Shown here piece after piece: positions 60,311 to 64,000 of a stretch of 64,000 bases of DNA. The stretch is taken from positions 32,765,591 through 32,829,590 of the forward strand of contig CM070719.1 in assembly GCA_036346275.1 (NCBI GenBank), in the 5' to 3' direction. The translations under genes were made by a program, and so were the position numbers. Under the pieces are notes generated by a model. It searched no databases, was not told the DNA's origin, and saw only the letters and a program-made list of their open reading frames with translations. Origin of the DNA: Otatea glauca. Lineage: Eukaryota > Streptophyta > Magnoliopsida > Poales > Poaceae. Each line of letters starts with the position of its first letter. Positions within the stretch are counted from its first letter, which is position 1.

Positions 60311-60465
60311 CCTAAACCGATCGCATATTACATGCTACATTAGAATTCTAATAACAAATAGTCCTACTGTAATTTTCTAAACACTTCAAAATCGTAAAAT
60401 TCCTAAATAATAGATTTATAAAATTTGTAAAAATACCTTCGCAGGTTTACTTAATCGATTTCCCC

Positions 60466-60570
60466 TCTTTTCTTCTTCTTCTTTTTCTTCTTCTTCTTTT
60501 CTTCTTCTTTCTTCTTCTTTCTTCTTCTTCTTCCAATTTCTCTTTCTCTCTTCTCCTTTCTTTCTCCTTC
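60466..60570. repeat. Polypyrimidine (CTT)n tract
   Basis: Nearly pure C/T microsatellite made of CTTCTT units on the plus strand. It accounts for the Lys/Glu-rich minus-strand ORFs here, which are not genes. Confidence 0.85.
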
Positions 60571-60840
60571 GCTTGCTTCCTTCGTTTCTACCGCCGCTTC
60601 CGCCGCCGAGCGAAGCAGCTTGTAAGGCCCTCGTCGCCTCGTTTTGGCGTCGCCTGTCTCGCATGTGGGGCCCACCATTTTGGCCGTTAGAATCAAATCA
60701 AGAAGACCGTCGCCGCTCGTATGGGGCGACGCCCATACACGGGTTATGGGCCTCCAGTTCTGCAATTTTTTTATCCGGGCGCATAGTTTTGAAAAAAACA
60801 TTAAAAATAAATATTAAAGAAAAAAAATTCATTTTTCTAG

Positions 60841-61519
60841 TAACTTCGGAAGAAATTATTAAATTCTGAAATTTGACAATAAAACCTAGAAATTAAATTC
60901 TCTAGGTATATGGGCTTCCGTAAAATTTTGGTAAATTGATATTTAGCACACATTGGAAGTCCCATGCTCTGAGTTTATTTTCTAGCTTTATGCCATGTTT
61001 AATGTGTGCTGAAATTTAATTTTCTGTCATTAAGTAATTTTGCAAATTGCTTAATCATTAACGGAAAATTATGAAAAATTCTAGAAAATTCTAGATAGCA
61101 TTTTGGGAGATTTATGTCTCTGCATTTATTTTCTAGCATTATTCCATGATTAATTCATGTTGGAATTTATTTTTCTGTTATTCAGTAACTCTGAAAATTG
61201 CTTAATAATTATCAGAAAATTATAAAACTGATAAGAAAATTTTATATAGTATATTGAAAGCTCCATATTTCTGGATTTATTGTCCTAGCATAATTCCATA
61301 TTGATATATGTTGACATTTATTTCTCTATTACATGGTAATTCTGAAACTTGCTGACTAATTAGGAGAAAGATTATGGAAATTGCTAGAAAAATTCTGGAA
61401 AATTTTAGATAATTATCTATTGAATAGATATATACCAAGTTTTACTGATTGAAGAGTGATCATGCAATTTAATAATTTTACCAGTAGTAAAAGTCATTTT
61501 GCATAAATAGAAATAGGAT
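60841..61519 (+). repeat. AT-rich 150-bp tandem repeats in the copia leader
   Basis: Three diverged units spaced about 150 bp (marks at about 60971, 61121 and 61271), sharing TTTATTTTCTAGCnTTATnCCATG and CTGTnATTnAGTAA. It sits between the MULE-2 duplication and the copia gag. The last part matches the left copia leader near 11320-11480. Confidence 0.65.
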
Positions 61520-62586
61520 ATGTTGGACATCGTATAGAGGGAATTTATCAAGCTTGCCTTGAATGGCAACAATTATCTTATCTGGACAATGAATACTAAG
61601 ATTAATCTGACAGCTCGATCTTTTAGAGCAGCTGTTTTCCCAACCTGAAGGTAGTACCCCTACTCTTCCCAAAGCCACCACGTGTGTGACTCTGTACTTC
61701 CTGGTGTACCATCTTCATGCGAACTTGAAGGCCGAATATTTGATGGAAGAGGACTGGCTGGTACTTTTGAATTCCATGAAGGAAAAATATATAACCAGTA
61801 AAGATCCATCCTGTTGCTAGAAGCACAACACAAATGGATCCTCCAACGCTTTAAAAATTTAAATGTTGTGGCAGCATATAACTTTGACATGCATAAGCTT
61901 GTCACTAAACTAACTTTATGTAACCAGAAAGTTACTGATGTTAAAATGATCGATAAGATATTTTGCACTTTCCACCCCAATATGAGGATATTGCTGTAAT
62001 AGTATCATCATGCCAAATACTAGAAGTACTCTGAGCTTATATGCATTTTGCTAGAAGCAGAAAAGCATGATGAAATCCTGGTGAAAAATCATCACGTACT
62101 TCTTAATGAAACTCATGCAATGCCCGAAGCACATGAAAATACTCAACTATCTAGCAACAGCCATGGCCGCAGAAATGGCCAAAGGGAATAAAGGAGGTAA
62201 GTGGAAGAATGACAGATCAGATAGGGGAAGAGACAATCTATAGTGGAAAGGTAAAGGTAAAGGGCCAGGGGGCTTTCAGAAGTAAGACTCAGCTAACAAG
62301 ACTGTAAACCCCTGCATAATCCTACTTTATGTAAGGATGCACAGGCCATTGGTCGTGTAACTATCTCATCCCGAAGCATGTGGTAGACCTTTACACGAAA
62401 TCCGTTGGAAAAGTCAATAAGACCAAGGGAAACAATGTTGAGTCATACTTCCCCGTTCAACCTATTGTTGACATGGATGCTAAGAAGTGTGATGATATGG
62501 TACTTTTCCCTGCTGAGCTCGAGAAGTTCCTTCTAGTCCCAGAAGGACACATACGACTCATTTGGAGACCTGAATTAGTCTCCTAA
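61520..62586 (+). pseudogene. Copia Gag (right copy, broken)
   Basis: ATG at 61520-61522, with leader and first codons matching the left copy. Copia Gag pieces follow: EAQHKWILQRFKNLNVVAAYN and DVKMIDKIFCTFH (61817-61980), then YSELICILLEAEKHDEILVKN (about 62025-62090), a Gly/Lys-rich stretch (62190-62280), and a nucleocapsid-end region with LVDLYTKSVGK (about 62380). It is disrupted by many stops. Confidence 0.75.
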
Positions 62587-62935
62587 GTATTTCTTCACTT
62601 TGCTAGTCGATGTCACGTATTCCTTATAAGTCTCCTTATCAATTTAGTCCTGTTCTTGAATGAATATTTGGTCTACGCTCCTGTTGAGCGATTATCATTT
62701 AAAATTGAGTAAATAACTATTTCCCAGATATTTGATTAATTGTGCTATGTTTGTTCTATATTCTACATTTTGTTCATGATGCAGCAGTTGTTTGATTGTT
62801 AAATCATAATTCTAACATAGAACAAAGTATAATCCTATAGTGAAGGAGGAAATCTGTCTAGAAGATAGTTGTACCATACTAAGTGAATTGGAAATATTTT
62901 GACTATCGCCAGAAGCGATGCTCTCATAGTTGGCA
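62587..62935 (+). other. Non-coding gap in the copia polyprotein
   Basis: AT-rich with no copia motif that I can place where protease would be expected. It may be an intron-like insertion or degraded protease. Confidence 0.35.
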
Positions 62936-64000
62936 TTAGAAGAATGCCATGTTATACCCTGAGTCCAGTCATACCCTCTTAAGTTTTAATGACATTGGTC
63001 TGAATCGTTTTTATATGGAGACAGAGAATGAGGATGGTACAGAATACCTACTCATGACTAAGTTTAATAGGTGTAATAAACGTGTGGTTGAAAAACTTCC
63101 TTCATTCTCCTCCAGGTTATACTATGCACATATAAAACCTGAAGTTTGCGTTGCGATGAAAACCCAAAAATATTTTAAGATCTGGCAGATCGAATGGGTT
63201 ATCCTGAGTTGAATATTATGAGAAGAATAATTAATAGTTCTGCTGGCCATAGCATGAAGACTATCCTAGACCTGAAGATTTCTTATGCCATGCTTATGCT
63301 ATAGGAAAGCTTATAGTTAGATCTTCTTACCTAAAAATTAGGAAAGAATCACTGAATTTCCTAGAGAAAATTCAATGTGATATGTGTGGACCCATTCAGC
63401 TCTTTGTCTGGTATATTTAGATACTTTATGGTGCTGATAGATGCTTCTACTAGATGGTCCTATGTATGTCTCTTATTTACTAGGGAACCATGCTTTTGCT
63501 AAATTAATTACCCAAATTATTAAGAGCCTCATTTCCAGAAGAAAGGATCAAGTCTATTCGAATGAACAATACTAGCAAGTTTACCTCAAAAGCATTTAAT
63601 AATTATTGTATGGCTCTGGGAATTAATGTAGAGCATCTTTTACCCTATGTCCACACTCAAAATGGCCTTGCGGAGTCATTAAATTAAAAGAATAAAACTT
63701 ATTGCTTGGTCACTATTGCAGAATAGTAGGCTACCCACCAGCTGTTGAGGCTAAGCAGTGCTACACGCTGCGGTATTAATTCAACTCAGACCAACTGCAC
63801 ATCATGAAATTTTCCCGTTGCAGATAGTGCGTGGAAAAGAACTAAGTATTTCCTATCTGCGAAAATTTGGCAACGATGTATACGTGGCAACCTCTCCACC
63901 ACAGCGTACCACCATGGGACCTCACCGAAAGTTGAGGATCTATGTAGGTTATGAATCTCCGTCAAGTATTAAAATACCTAGAGCCTATGACAGGGGATCT
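62936..64000 (+). pseudogene. Copia integrase region (right copy, broken, continues past window)
   Basis: In mixed frames: a GAG-pre-integrase piece (RMGYPELNIMRRIINSS, about 63187-63240); the catalytic core with IQCDMCGPIQLF (63372-63410), RIKSIRMNNTSKFTSKAFNNYC and HTQNGLAESLN (63545-63690); then the C-terminal part with GPHRKLRIYVGYESPSS (about 63918-63970). The first acidic residue is retained as CDMCGP. Numerous stops. Reverse transcriptase presumably lies beyond 64000. Confidence 0.8.

Larger units (their letters stand above)
52383..60830 (-). mobile_element. MULE-2, MuDR-type element with mobile-domain and GRF genes (8.4 kb)
   Basis: Inverted ends start GAATTTTTTTTCTTTAATAT at 52383 and, on the complement, at 60830. 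They match for about 80 bp through the ACTATGCG block. A 9-bp duplication TTTTTCTAG lies at 52374-52382 and 60832-60840. Genes are on the minus strand: transposase (59590-57050), plant-mobile-domain region (56770-54250), then a separate GRF-type gene (53895-53300). Subterminal GGGCGA palindromes are present. All genes are degraded. Confidence 0.88.
51109..64000 (+). mobile_element. Copia retrotransposon (right copy), split by MULE-2, runs off the window
   Basis: Primer-binding segment near 51111, GC-rich leader to 52373, interruption by MULE-2 (52383-60830), AT-rich leader to 61519, gag from 61520, and integrase to the right edge. Removing MULE-2 leaves about 1.95 kb from LTR end to gag ATG. 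The left copia gives about 2.0 kb after removing its own insertion, which supports the reconstruction. Coding parts are full of stops. Confidence 0.75.

Noticed and set aside
60416..60801. Lys/Glu-rich coiled-coil protein on the minus strand
   Set aside because: Translation of a (CTT)n tract; both frames are equally biased.

Overview
The window looks like TE-dense intergenic DNA of a grass (Poaceae). The signs are long gypsy LTRs with a TGTAACATCCC start, Tat-type and chromodomain gypsy elements, copia, CACTA, hAT and MULE transposons, and one intron-containing plant gene with a GC-rich first exon. I cannot name the species. The only intact host gene I can support is a three-exon CASP-like (CASPL4B-type) membrane protein on the minus strand at 22160-23898. 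Almost everything else is nested mobile DNA, and most element genes are broken.

Left block (1-19.5 kb). Two adjacent minus-oriented gypsy LTRs (1-2103, 2104-4821) abut a truncated Tat-type gypsy (4822-9214, minus). That element sits inside the chromodomain tail of a plus-strand chromovirus, whose 3' LTR is 9317-10829. This in turn truncates a minus-strand copia (gag end 10830, LTR end near 17228). The copia leader was split by a complete gag-only LTR retrotransposon (12122-16012, TSD CACAT). A 1.76-kb Helitron-like repeat follows (17764-19521).

Middle (19.5-30.1 kb). This holds a 645-bp element with a 10-bp duplication (19727-20371), the CASPL gene, a tRNA-like head with 158-bp tandem repeats (24.1-24.7 kb), a possible LTR (24.9-27.0 kb), and a degenerate array of about 170-bp repeats (27.3-28.8 kb).

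MULE-1 (30129-47764). This Mutator-like element has about 85-bp TIRs and a 10-bp TSD. Its subterminal regions carry arrays of GTCGCCC/GGGCGAC palindromes. It contains a CACTA fragment, a truncated MuDR-type transposase gene, and a second gene encoding a Myb/SANT-like protein behind its own TATA box. A complete Tekay-type gypsy element (32856-44750, TSD AACAA) is inserted in the transposase DNA-binding-domain exon.

Right block (47.8-64 kb). This holds a 1,011-bp hAT element (TSD CATGCAAT), an inverted second copy of the Helitron-like repeat (49150-50967), and a plus-strand copia of the same family as the left one. The copia leader is split by MULE-2 (52383-60830, TSD TTTTTCTAG). MULE-2 encodes, on the minus strand, a decayed MuDR transposase, a plant-mobile-domain region, and a separate small GRF-zinc-finger gene. 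MULE-1 and MULE-2 share GAATTTTTTT termini, GGGCGA-rich subterminal palindromes and a two-gene layout with an accessory DNA-binding-type protein. I consider this the most interesting theme of the window.
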